DNA of 64,000 bases from VSJD01 sp964617825 (GTDB lineage: Bacteria > Verrucomicrobiota > Kiritimatiellia > JAAZAB01): contig CAZTWL010000004.1 in assembly GCA_964617825.1 (NCBI GenBank), positions 1 to 64,000 of the forward strand. The letters run 5' to 3'. A model generated the notes under the pieces. That model was not told the origin of the DNA, did no database searches, and saw only the letters and a list, made by a program, of their open reading frames with translations. This document shows positions 34,657-42,862 of this stretch, piece after piece. How positions within the stretch are numbered: position 1 is the stretch's first letter; every line of letters starts with the position of its first letter. The translations under genes and the position numbers were made by a program.

Positions 34657-35667
34657 ATGAACCAGGCCATCAACGCCCGTCGGCTCCCGCTTATTGCCGG
34701 CTTGCTATGCCTGTCCGGGATGTTGAATACCGCTCTGGCCGGGGATAAGCCAACCATCTTGATCCCGCAGTGGGAACCCCAAGCCCAATTCGCCGGCTAT
34801 TATGTTGCGGCCGAAAAAGGCTTTTATGCCCGTAATGGCCTGAACGTTACCATTCTCCGCGGCGGCCCGGAGCAGCCCATTTGCCGCTTGCTTAAGGAAG
34901 GCCAGGCAGACTTTGCCACAACCTTCCTGACCTCCGCGCTGGAAAAGCGTTCACTTGAAGGGCTGCCGCTGGTCAATATCGCTCAAATTGTCCAGCGATC
35001 CTCGCTCCTGCTGGTGGCTAGGAAATCGTCCGGGATCCGTTCGCCGGCCGATTTACAGGGCAAAACGGTCAGCATTTGGCCCGATTTTGCGGTTCAACCC
35101 AAAGCCCTGTTCCGTAAATTTGGCGTCGACCCGCGAATGTTGCCCCAGAGCGCATCGATCAACCTTTTCTTGCGCGGGGCTGTCGATGCCGCATCCGCCA
35201 TGTGGTATAACGAGTATCATATGCTGCTCAACAGCGGAATTGAGGAACAAGATTTGACGGTTTTCTTTTACGACCAGTTCGAACTTAATTTTCCCGAAGA
35301 CGGTATCTATTGCCTGGCAGCGACATTGAAACAGGATCCGGACCGTTGTCGCCGCTTTGTGCAAGCCTCGATCGCCGGTTGGCAGTACGCGTTCCAGCAC
35401 CCAGAGGAAGCTCTGGATATCGTCATGCAAAAGGTGACCGCTCTCAATCGCCCAACCAATCGCGTCCACCAGCGCTGGATGCTGAGACGCATGCAGGATA
35501 TCATACAGCCGCCCGGCGGCCGGCCCATTGGCGAACTGCAGGAAGCCGATTACCTGCGTGTGGCCCGTGAACTTCAAGCCGCCGGCCAGATCAAAACCAT
35601 TCCCGACTGGCACGAATTCTATGAAAACTGCGCCATTAACATTTCGACGAACCAGCCTGGCCGTTAA
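34657..35667 (+). CDS. NMT1/SsuA-type periplasmic substrate-binding protein
   Basis: 336 residues with a signal peptide (LIAGLLCLSGMLNTALAG). The fold is that of NMT1/THI5-like ABC binding proteins: ILIPQWEPQAQFAGYYVAAE, KGFYARNGLNVTILRGG, DFATTFLTSALEKR, SPADLQGKTVSIWP, and AMWYNEYHMLL. Such proteins bind small molecules (thiamine precursors, nitrate, sulfonates). No permease or ATPase gene adjoins it; instead it overlaps the start of a Cache-HAMP-phosphatase gene by 47 bases. A sensory role, delivering ligand information to that phosphatase, fits better than import; this is inference. Confidence 0.88.
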   Translation: MNQAINARRLPLIAGLLCLSGMLNTALAGDKPTILIPQWEPQAQFAGYYVAAEKGFYARNGLNVTILRGGPEQPICRLLKEGQADFATTFLTSALEKRSLEGLPLVNIAQIVQRSSLLLVARKSSGIRSPADLQGKTVSIWPDFAVQPKALFRKFGVDPRMLPQSASINLFLRGAVDAASAMWYNEYHMLLNSGIEEQDLTVFFYDQFELNFPEDGIYCLAATLKQDPDRCRRFVQASIAGWQYAFQHPEEALDIVMQKVTALNRPTNRVHQRWMLRRMQDIIQPPGGRPIGELQEADYLRVARELQAAGQIKTIPDWHEFYENCAINISTNQPGR

Positions 35668-37567
35668 GCTGGGATTCATGGTGCTGACCGGCACGTCGCT
35701 GGTGTTCGCCGCCGCCTTTCTTTACAATCACGTGCTTTCGCGGCGCGGCATATTGCGCAACGCGGAAACGAATGCCCGCAATCTGACGAGCGCCACGGTC
35801 AGCCGGATTGAGGCCGTCTTGAACGGTGTTGAAAAAATACCCGGCTATACAGCGCTTTGTCTGGAACAGCGCGCATGGACCCGCGATGATCTGATCGGCT
35901 TCACCCGCAACTGCCTGCTGGCCAACCCGGACATTTTCGGAGCAGCCGTGGCCTTCGATCCGTACGCGTTCGATCCCCAATCCAGGTTTTTTGCGCCTTA
36001 CAGTTGTCGCCAGGGCAAGGAGATCCGGCAAACCTGGCTGGGAAGCGAGCAATACCTGTATTTTAACTGGGACTGGTATATCCTGCCCAAGGAACTCAAG
36101 CGCTCCGTGTGGAGCGAGCCATATTTCGATGAAAGCGGCGGAAAAGTCATTATGACCACCTATTCCGTGCCGTTTTACCGCGTGCTGAACGGACAGCGGC
36201 AATTTCAGGGAATAGTCACGGCCGATATTGCGCTGGACTGGCTGGTCAAAATTGTTGCCGAGGTGTCGTATTTAAAAACCGGTTATGCCTTTCTCATTTC
36301 GCAGAACGGGGTGTTCGTGACGCATCCCAACACGAATCTGATCATGCGCCAAAGCGTCTTCGACATGGCCGAAGACGCCAATGACGATCAAATTCGCCAA
36401 GTCGGCAAGAAAATGGTGCAAGGCGCCACAGGCTTTGTGCGTCTGCAAAGCGTTTTCCTCGGCAAACCCTGCTGGGTTTCCTATGCGCCATTGAAAACGA
36501 CGGGCTGGTCGTTGGGCGTGCTTTTCCCGGAAGACGAATTGTATGCCGATGCGCAGCGCATGGGGCGCAATATCCTGCTGATCGGCTTGGCCGGATTCGT
36601 TGTCCTCTTCCTGATTATCATGCTGATCTCAGCCTCCGTGACGCGGCCCATCCGCAGTTTGGCGCGCACCACGGCGGAAATCGCTCAGGGCAATCTGGAC
36701 ATCAAACTGCCCCGGATCAAAAGCCACGATGAAGTCGGTGAACTTTCCTGCGCTTTCGACAACATGCGCGTGGCCCTCAAGGAATATATTGCCGGCCTTA
36801 CGGAAGCCACGGCGGCCCGTGAACGCCTGGAAAGCGAACTCAAGATCGCCCGGACAATTCAAATGAGTTTCCTGCCCAAGCATTTTCCGCCTTTCCCCGA
36901 GCAATCCGAATTCGATCTCTATGCCCGCCTGGAACCAGCCAAGGAAGTTGGCGGCGACCTATACGACTTTTTCCTGCTCGATAATCAGCACCTGTTCTTC
37001 AGTATTGGGGATGTCTCCGACAAAGGCGTGCCGGCGGCGCTTTTCATGGCCGTAACCAAAACACTGATGAAAGGAATCGCCATGCAAGGCGGCAAGAATG
37101 CCGCCGAAATCATGGAGCAAGTCAATCAGGAATTATGCAAGGAAAACGATTCATGCATGTTTGTAACCGTTTTCTGTGCGGTGCTTAATTTCAAAACTGG
37201 CGAACTGGTATATTCCAATGCCGGTCATAATCCACCCCTGATCAGGCATGCAAACGGACAGCCGGAGGAAATGCTCCTGCCCAAGGGACTGATCCTCGGC
37301 ACAATCGAGGCTGCCCGTTACAAAACCGCCAGACTGATCCTTCGCCCTGGCGATACATTGATTCTCTATACCGATGGCGTTACCGAAGCGATGAATCCGA
37401 ATAAGGAATTGTATTCGTCCGAGCGGCTGCGGCAAGTGGTTGTCGACATCGGCGACCAGAGCCCGCAAACCATCGTGGATGACCTGTTCAAGTCAGTCAA
37501 CGCCTACTCCTCCGGCGCTCCGCAATCCGACGACATCACCGTTCTGGCTTTGCATTACAACGGTTGA
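35621..37567 (+). CDS. Cache-HAMP-SpoIIE (PP2C) serine phosphatase receptor
   Basis: 648 residues from ATG 35621. A transmembrane helix at about 15-35, then a double Cache sensor domain (about 40-320, including WSEPYFDESGGKVIMTTYS and GIVTADIALDWL), a second transmembrane helix near 325-348, a HAMP domain (RPIRSLARTTAEIAQGNLD), a short coiled coil, and a SpoIIE/PP2C phosphatase (about 410-648) with metal residues in EVGGDLYDFF, FSIGDVSDKGVPAALFMA, YTDGVTEAMN and SDDITVLAL. RsbU-type phosphatases of this kind dephosphorylate STAS proteins. The two STAS genes upstream are the natural substrates, and the overlapping binding protein a likely co-receptor. Confidence 0.93.
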   Translation: MKTAPLTFRRTSLAVKLGFMVLTGTSLVFAAAFLYNHVLSRRGILRNAETNARNLTSATVSRIEAVLNGVEKIPGYTALCLEQRAWTRDDLIGFTRNCLLANPDIFGAAVAFDPYAFDPQSRFFAPYSCRQGKEIRQTWLGSEQYLYFNWDWYILPKELKRSVWSEPYFDESGGKVIMTTYSVPFYRVLNGQRQFQGIVTADIALDWLVKIVAEVSYLKTGYAFLISQNGVFVTHPNTNLIMRQSVFDMAEDANDDQIRQVGKKMVQGATGFVRLQSVFLGKPCWVSYAPLKTTGWSLGVLFPEDELYADAQRMGRNILLIGLAGFVVLFLIIMLISASVTRPIRSLARTTAEIAQGNLDIKLPRIKSHDEVGELSCAFDNMRVALKEYIAGLTEATAARERLESELKIARTIQMSFLPKHFPPFPEQSEFDLYARLEPAKEVGGDLYDFFLLDNQHLFFSIGDVSDKGVPAALFMAVTKTLMKGIAMQGGKNAAEIMEQVNQELCKENDSCMFVTVFCAVLNFKTGELVYSNAGHNPPLIRHANGQPEEMLLPKGLILGTIEAARYKTARLILRPGDTLILYTDGVTEAMNPNKELYSSERLRQVVVDIGDQSPQTIVDDLFKSVNAYSSGAPQSDDITVLALHYNG

Positions 37568-37900
37568 CATCCGCGCCATTCATTCCAACTGAAAATCGCT
37601 GCGCTGCGTTTAAAAGCATCTGGCGCAGTCGATGGCTTTTCGCTAGCTGCAATTCCGGCCGGAGCGCGGCATCTCTCCCGGGGCGTCATCATAATCAAGA
37701 CCCTGTCGGTTAACGTCTGCCTGCGCCGCAGCCGATAGATTGTATCCATCCACAGCTGTTTATAATTGTTTAACCGCGCCAATCCTTTCCTTGAGCAACA
37801 AAAAAACAGGGATAATCAGGCCTGTTCTGCATTCGTTTTCGTTTGCAAACCATATTCTTACGAAAACAGACAACTATTGCAAAACACGCGCCGGCATTGA
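37568..37900. other. Intergenic region before the rex promoter
   Basis: About 330 bases after the phosphatase gene. I find no gene, tRNA or convincing terminator hairpin here; a small AT-rich stretch begins near 37790. The regulatory elements of rex begin at 37901 and are listed separately. Confidence 0.4.
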
Positions 37901-37918
37901 TTGTGAAATTAATCACGA
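37901..37918. promoter_or_regulatory. Rex operator 1
   Basis: TTGTGAAATTAATCACGA matches the 18-base Rex palindrome TTGTGAA-N4-TTCACAA with two mismatches. It ends 8 bases before the -35 box of the promoter that faces rex. Confidence 0.8.
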
Positions 37919-37926
37919 AGAAAACG

Positions 37927-37955
37927 TTGACAAATAGTCGCGCGTTGTGTACGTT
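37927..37955 (+). promoter_or_regulatory. Sigma-70-type promoter of the rex-hyd unit
   Basis: A perfect -35 TTGACA (37927-37932) and TACGTT (37950-37955) are separated by 17 bases. The -10 is poor, which suits a regulated promoter. It lies between the two Rex operators. Confidence 0.6.
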
Positions 37956-37963
37956 AACAGCAT

Positions 37964-37981
37964 TCGTGAATTCATTCACAA
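37964..37981. promoter_or_regulatory. Rex operator 2
   Basis: TCGTGAATTCATTCACAA matches the Rex consensus with one mismatch and a symmetrical centre. It covers the expected transcription start and early leader. Its centre is 63 bases from that of operator 1, about six helical turns, so two Rex dimers would bind on the same face of the DNA. Confidence 0.82.
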
Positions 37982-38009
37982 AAGAATGCTTGATGTTGGG
38001 AGGGTGCGG

Positions 38010-38666
38010 ATGAACGATAAGGTCAAAAATCACGCTGTTCCGGCAAAGACAATCGAGCGCCTTGTGATGTATCGAATTCTCCTGGATGAGCTGCAGGCCC
38101 AGGAAAAAACACATATATTCTCGAATGAAATGGCTCAGATTGTCGGTAACACTTCGACCCAGGTCCGAAGGGATTTGATGGCCGTCGGCTACACAGGCAA
38201 TTCGCGGAATGGTTATCAAATCAAGGATTTATTGAAAGCCATCCGGTCGCTGCTTGAGCCACCGGAAGGAATTACCATGGCTATCGCCGGCATCGGCAAC
38301 CTTGGACGCGCCATGCTGGGCTATTTTTCCCTGATGCATCCGCGCTTCCGGATTGTGGGTGCGTTCGATAACGATGTCAACAAGGTGAATCGCACAATCG
38401 GCGGCTATCGGATTTCCCACATCCACTCGTTGACCGAAATTTTGACGCGCACTCCGGCTCAACTGGGAGTGATAACGGTGCCCGCCGATCAGGCTCAAAA
38501 AGTCGCGGACGCCTTCCTGGCATCGAAGGTAACCGGGATCGTTAATTTTGCGGCTATTCCGCTTCGCGTTCCGCACCGTGTTTGGTTGGAAGATATGCAC
38601 ATCACATCAACGCTGGAAAAAGCCGCTTATTTTTCCAGAATGAAACAGCAAGGAGTAAGCCTGTGA
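38010..38666 (+). CDS. rex: Redox-sensing transcriptional repressor Rex
   Basis: 218 residues from ATG 38010, after the ribosome site GGGAGGG. The N-terminal winged helix (AKTIERLVMYRILLDEL, NTSTQVRRDLMAVGYTG with the recognition helix) is followed by a Rossmann domain with the NAD site IAGIGNLGRAMLGY and VGAFDNDVNKV. Rex binds its operators when NADH is low and leaves when NADH rises, and it typically controls fermentation and hydrogenase genes. Two operators flank its own promoter, so it should repress itself and the hydrogenase genes that follow. Its stop overlaps the GTG start of hydC. Confidence 0.95.
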   Translation: MNDKVKNHAVPAKTIERLVMYRILLDELQAQEKTHIFSNEMAQIVGNTSTQVRRDLMAVGYTGNSRNGYQIKDLLKAIRSLLEPPEGITMAIAGIGNLGRAMLGYFSLMHPRFRIVGAFDNDVNKVNRTIGGYRISHIHSLTEILTRTPAQLGVITVPADQAQKVADAFLASKVTGIVNFAAIPLRVPHRVWLEDMHITSTLEKAAYFSRMKQQGVSL

Positions 38667-39136
38667 GCACAGCCACGATGGAGAAAATTAAGTCGAAACA
38701 CCCGGATGCGGGACGCGATTCCCTGATTCCCATACTGCAGGAACTGCAGGACGAGCAGGGTTACCTGGCCGAGGAATCGCTGCAGGAAGTCAGCCGTATG
38801 TTGAAACTGCCGATGAGCAAGGTTTACGGCGTGGCGAGCTTTTACAACCAGTTCCGCTTTCACCCCATCGGCAAATATCACTTCGTGGTTTGCCGGGGTA
38901 CCGCCTGCCATGTGAAAAAATCGCTGGCGCTTCTGCAAGTGGTTAAGCAGGCCTTGAAGATCGAACCGGGCCAAACCACCCGCGACGGACTTTTCACGCT
39001 CGACCAGGTGGCCTGCATTGGCGCCTGCGGACTGGCGCCAGTCGTTTGCGTGAATGGCGAATTTCACGCCAAAATGACACCGGAAAAAATTACGGCATTG
39101 ATTGCAACCTTACGGAGCGCGAATGAAAACAAATAA
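38663..39136 (+). CDS. hydC: Bifurcating [FeFe]-hydrogenase gamma subunit (NuoE-like)
   Basis: 157 residues from a GTG at 38663 that overlaps the rex stop as GTGA and has AAGGAG 8 bases upstream; the ATG at 38678 is less well placed. The NuoE/HydC thioredoxin-like fold is clear: ILQELQDEQGYLAEESL, VYGVASFYNQFRF, and the [2Fe-2S] ligands in CRGTACHVKKS and CIGACGLAPVV (C-x4-C and C-x3-C). It should pass electrons between the HydB flavin and the iron-sulfur chain. The gene overlaps hydB by 14 bases. Confidence 0.93.
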   Translation: MSTATMEKIKSKHPDAGRDSLIPILQELQDEQGYLAEESLQEVSRMLKLPMSKVYGVASFYNQFRFHPIGKYHFVVCRGTACHVKKSLALLQVVKQALKIEPGQTTRDGLFTLDQVACIGACGLAPVVCVNGEFHAKMTPEKITALIATLRSANENK

Positions 39137-41123
39137 TAGTCTGACCGAGCCATGCTGCGCCCGATGCACGCATGCTCCCGAAAAACCCTGCACGAAACGC
39201 GTGGAGTGTCTGCTGGATGGTCCTTTCTGCCACGATGACCCGGCCTGCCGCCAGAAACGCCAGGCCAACGCGAAACAGGCCCGCCGGCAAACGGTTGCCG
39301 AACCGGTCTTTATCGTCGGCACCGGCACTTGCGGGCTGGGCGCGGGCGCAGCCAAAACGATGGAAGCCATTCGCAATTACTGCCGCGCCCACAATTTGGC
39401 CCATTCGCTGGTCGAAACCGGCTGTATCGGCCTCTGTTCCGCCGAGCCGATCATGGATGTCATGCTGCCGGGCAAAGCGCGAATCAGTTTTTCGGATGTT
39501 ACCGAAGATCGCGTCGCCCCGCTGCTGGATGCCTTGCTGGCCGGCAAAGCGGATGCCGCCCTGGCGCTGGGTTATTATCCCCAGGAAGGCCACGCCGCCT
39601 GGGATGGGATTGCGCCCATAAACGAGCACCCCTTCTTTGCCTCGCAACACAGGATCGTCCTCCAAAACTGCGGGGTGATCAATCCCTCCAGCCTGGATGA
39701 ATACGTCGCTTTGCGCGGCTACCGGGCGCTGGCCAAGGCCTTGAACACAATGACGCCGGATGAGGTGATTCAGGCGGTGTCGATTAGCGGTCTGCGCGGG
39801 CGCGGCGGCGGTGGATTTCCCACAGGCAAAAAATGGTCCCTGGCGCGCTCGACGCCGTCAGCCCAGAAATATGTGGTTTGTAATGCCGACGAAGGCGACC
39901 CGGGGGCCTTCATGGATCGGGCGGTAATCGAAGGCGACCCCCATCGCGTTCTGGAAGGACTTGCGATTGCGGCCTATGCGGTGGGCGCCTCGAAAGCCTA
40001 TGTGTATATCCGGGCGGAATACCCCCTGGCGATTCGCCATCTCGAAGCGGCGATTGCCCAGGCCACGGCCTTGGGACTCATTGGCTATAACATCCTGGAT
40101 AGCGGATTCAACCTGGCCATCATTATCAAGCAAGGCGCCGGCGCCTTTGTCTGCGGCGAGGAGACCGCCTTGATCCACAGCATTGAAGGCAAGCGCGGCA
40201 TGCCGCGCCTGCGGCCGCCCTACCCGGCCACGAGCGGACTGTTCGGCAAGCCGACGATCATCAACAACGTGGAAACGCTGGCCAATATTCCATCAATTCT
40301 GCTGGATTCGCCGGAAAAGTTCGCTGCGATGGGCACGGCTACCAGCAAAGGCACGAAGGTCTTTGCCCTTTCCGGCAAGGTATCGCGCACCGGTCTGGTC
40401 GAGATCGTCATGGGCACGCCGATCAAAGATATCGTCATGAAAATCGGAGGCGGGATTGCGGATGGCCTGAAGTTCAAGGCCGTGCAGATCGGTGGTCCGT
40501 CGGGCGGATGCATCCCCTCCAGCCACATCGATATTGCCGTCGATTACGAATCATTGAAACAGGTTGGCGCCATCATGGGCTCCGGCGGGCTGGTTGTAAT
40601 GGACGAGAAAAACTGCATGGTGGATCTGGCCAAGTTCTTCATGGAATTCATCCAGCGCGAAAGCTGCGGCAAGTGCATTCCCTGCCGGGAAGGCACGCGG
40701 CGCATGCTGGAAATCCTCAAGAGCATTACGCGTCCACGCGGGGCTGATTCCGCAACCAATGCCCTCGATCGCTTCAAGGGCGTCCTGCAACTAGAGGAAC
40801 TGGCCATGGTCATCCGGGACACCAGTCTGTGCGGCCTGGGGCAGACGGCGCCCAATCCCGTGCTCTCGACCTTGCGCTGGTTCAGCAACGAATACGAGGC
40901 GCACGTCTACGAACGGCGATGTCCGGCGGGCGCCTGCACGGCATTGCTGAAATATACGATCGATCCGGCCAAATGCATCGGCTGCACGCGTTGCGCAAAA
41001 TCCTGCCCGGCGGGGGCCATTGCCGGGTCGGCAAAGAAACCGCATGCCATTGCCAATGCCCGTTGCATCGGCTGCGGAAGTTGTCTCGATATTTGCACGT
41101 TTGGCGCCATCACTCGTAATTGA
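39123..41123 (+). CDS. hydB: Bifurcating [FeFe]-hydrogenase beta subunit (NuoF-like, FMN/NADH)
   Basis: 666 residues. After a Cys-rich N-terminal segment of about 55 residues (CCARCTHAPEKPC, ECLLDGPFCHDDPACRQ) comes a thioredoxin-like 2Fe-2S domain (GTGTCGLGAGA, TGCIGLC), then the NuoF core with the NADH loop GLRGRGGGGFPTGKKW, FMN motif CNADEGDPGAFMDR and cluster motif ESCGKCIPCREGTRRM. The C-terminus has two [4Fe-4S] ferredoxin motifs (CIGCTRCAKSCPAG and CIGCGSCLDIC). This is the layout of HydB in trimeric electron-bifurcating hydrogenases, which couple NADH and reduced ferredoxin to H2. The Cys-rich opening is an addition not found in NuoF. Confidence 0.95.
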   Translation: MKTNNSLTEPCCARCTHAPEKPCTKRVECLLDGPFCHDDPACRQKRQANAKQARRQTVAEPVFIVGTGTCGLGAGAAKTMEAIRNYCRAHNLAHSLVETGCIGLCSAEPIMDVMLPGKARISFSDVTEDRVAPLLDALLAGKADAALALGYYPQEGHAAWDGIAPINEHPFFASQHRIVLQNCGVINPSSLDEYVALRGYRALAKALNTMTPDEVIQAVSISGLRGRGGGGFPTGKKWSLARSTPSAQKYVVCNADEGDPGAFMDRAVIEGDPHRVLEGLAIAAYAVGASKAYVYIRAEYPLAIRHLEAAIAQATALGLIGYNILDSGFNLAIIIKQGAGAFVCGEETALIHSIEGKRGMPRLRPPYPATSGLFGKPTIINNVETLANIPSILLDSPEKFAAMGTATSKGTKVFALSGKVSRTGLVEIVMGTPIKDIVMKIGGGIADGLKFKAVQIGGPSGGCIPSSHIDIAVDYESLKQVGAIMGSGGLVVMDEKNCMVDLAKFFMEFIQRESCGKCIPCREGTRRMLEILKSITRPRGADSATNALDRFKGVLQLEELAMVIRDTSLCGLGQTAPNPVLSTLRWFSNEYEAHVYERRCPAGACTALLKYTIDPAKCIGCTRCAKSCPAGAIAGSAKKPHAIANARCIGCGSCLDICTFGAITRN

Positions 41124-41140
41124 GCAAGGAGGAATCGTTT

Positions 41141-42862
41141 GTGATCACAATTGAAGTCAACGGAAAACCCATGGAAGTAAAGGAAGGCGAAACACTCCTG
41201 GCAGCCATGCGGTCTCAGGGAATTCTAATCCCGGCCCTCTGTCACATGGAAGGTTTCTCACCCACCGGCGCCTGCCGCCTGTGCGTGGTGGAAGTGGAAG
41301 GCCAGCGGGGCCTGTCGCCCAGCTGCGCCACCGTGGTCAGCAAGGGAATGAAAGTTAAGACCCATTCGCCCCGCGTGCTGAAAGCCCGTAAAACCGTGGT
41401 GGAGTTGTTGCTGGCCGGGCACCCCGATAACTGCCTGTATTGTTCGCGCAACAAGCACTGCGAACTTCAGTCGCTGGCCGAACAATTGGGCATTAGTGAC
41501 CGCCGTTTTGAGGGAGGCCGCAACCGCTTCCCGCTCGACATGTCGAGCCCGTCCCTGGTGCGCGATCCGGATAAATGCATCCTGTGCGGTCGCTGTGTCC
41601 GCGTTTGTGAGGAAGTCCAGGGGGTCGGCGCCATCGATTTCATCGGGCGCGGTTGCACCACCGAGGTGGGCACGGCCTTCCGGCGCGGATTGAACACCTC
41701 CACTTGCGTCAACTGCGGGCAGTGTATTGTGGCCTGTCCGACAGGGGCTCTGCGCGAACAGAGTTCCATCGCCGTGGTGGAGAATGCCCTGGCGGATCCC
41801 GCCAAATGCGTCGTGATCCAGCATGCTCCGGCCGTGTCGGTAACGCTTGGCGAAGAAATCGGATTGAAGGCCGGAACGGATTATGCCGGGATCCTCAATG
41901 CGGCCTTGCGGCGCCTGGGTTTTGCCAAGGTTTTTGATACTTCCTTCACCGCCGACCTGACGATCATGGAGGAGGCGTCCGAACTGGTGCAGCGGATCAC
42001 GCAGGGCGGGCGCTTGCCGCTCATGACCAGCTGTTCGCCGGCTTGGGTTAAATTCGTGGAGCATTTTTATCCGCAGCTGATCCCTAACCTTTCGACCTGC
42101 AAGAGTCCGCAGCAGATGATGGGTGCGGTGATCAAGAGTTATTATGCCGCCAAGGCCGGGATCGATCCGCACAATATTTTCAGCGTGAGCCTGATGCCCT
42201 GCACGGCCAAAAAATTCGAGGCTACGCGGCCGGAAATGGGCCGGGATGGCATGTCCGATATCGACGCCGTTCTGACGACGCGCGAGCTCGTTTCCCTGCT
42301 GCACAAGCACGGTATTGACCCTCAGACCATGACTCCGGAAGAGGCGGACGATCCCATGGCGCGCCGCAGCGGCGCCGGCAAAATCTTTGGCGCCTCGGGC
42401 GGCGTCACCGAGGCGGCCTTGCGCACGGCCTATCACCTGATTACCGGGCATGAAAGCCCGTCGCTGACCTTCAAGGAAGTTCGCGACAGCCGTGGGACAA
42501 AGGAAGCCCGCATCCAGATCGCCAATCTGAATGTCGGCGTGGCCGTTGTCTCCGGACTGCAGAATGCACGACGCCTGATGGACCAGCTTGTTGCCGGCCG
42601 TACGGACCTGCATTTCATCGAAGTGATGAGTTGCCCGGGCGGCTGCGTCGCCGGTGGCGGACAGCCGCGCGGTGTGGACCACAGCGCCGTTCGCGAGCGC
42701 GCGGCCGCGCTCTATTCGGTCGACGAACATGAAAAACTGCGCACGTCGCACGAAAATACATCCATCCAGGAACTTTATAAAGAATTCCTGGGAAGTCCCT
42801 TGGGACACAAGTCCCACGAACTGCTGCACACGCATTACATGAAAAGGGATTCGGCGCAATAA
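41141..42862 (+). CDS. hydA: [FeFe]-hydrogenase catalytic alpha subunit
   Basis: 573 residues from a GTG at 41141 with AAGGAGG 8 bases upstream. Domain order: 2Fe-2S ferredoxin (CHMEGFSPTGACRLC), His-Cys3 [4Fe-4S] (HPDNCLYCSRNKHCE), two [4Fe-4S] motifs (CILCGRCVRVCEE, CVNCGQCIVACPTG), and the H-cluster domain with L1 TSCSPAWVKF, L2 LMPCTAKKFEA and L3 MSCPGGCVAGGGQP. The C-terminal small-subunit-like segment ends with SPLGHKSHELLHTHY. It is the H2-evolving or H2-oxidising subunit of the HydABC complex. L1 has Ser where the clostridial enzyme has a second Cys; this needs an alignment to judge. Maturation genes (hydEFG) are not in the window. Confidence 0.95.
   Translation: MITIEVNGKPMEVKEGETLLAAMRSQGILIPALCHMEGFSPTGACRLCVVEVEGQRGLSPSCATVVSKGMKVKTHSPRVLKARKTVVELLLAGHPDNCLYCSRNKHCELQSLAEQLGISDRRFEGGRNRFPLDMSSPSLVRDPDKCILCGRCVRVCEEVQGVGAIDFIGRGCTTEVGTAFRRGLNTSTCVNCGQCIVACPTGALREQSSIAVVENALADPAKCVVIQHAPAVSVTLGEEIGLKAGTDYAGILNAALRRLGFAKVFDTSFTADLTIMEEASELVQRITQGGRLPLMTSCSPAWVKFVEHFYPQLIPNLSTCKSPQQMMGAVIKSYYAAKAGIDPHNIFSVSLMPCTAKKFEATRPEMGRDGMSDIDAVLTTRELVSLLHKHGIDPQTMTPEEADDPMARRSGAGKIFGASGGVTEAALRTAYHLITGHESPSLTFKEVRDSRGTKEARIQIANLNVGVAVVSGLQNARRLMDQLVAGRTDLHFIEVMSCPGGCVAGGGQPRGVDHSAVRERAAALYSVDEHEKLRTSHENTSIQELYKEFLGSPLGHKSHELLHTHYMKRDSAQ

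Noticed and set aside
34657..35667. ABC importer with a missing permease
   Set aside because: No remnant of a permease or ATPase is present; the gene instead overlaps a receptor phosphatase, so a sensory role is preferred.
37964..37986. Hairpin CATTC...GAATG around Rex operator 2 as an attenuator
   Set aside because: The symmetry is explained better by the Rex palindrome, and no T run or leader peptide follows.
41258..42859. Antisense open frame of about 530 codons opposite hydA
   Set aside because: Composition shadow of hydA; no ribosome site or protein features.
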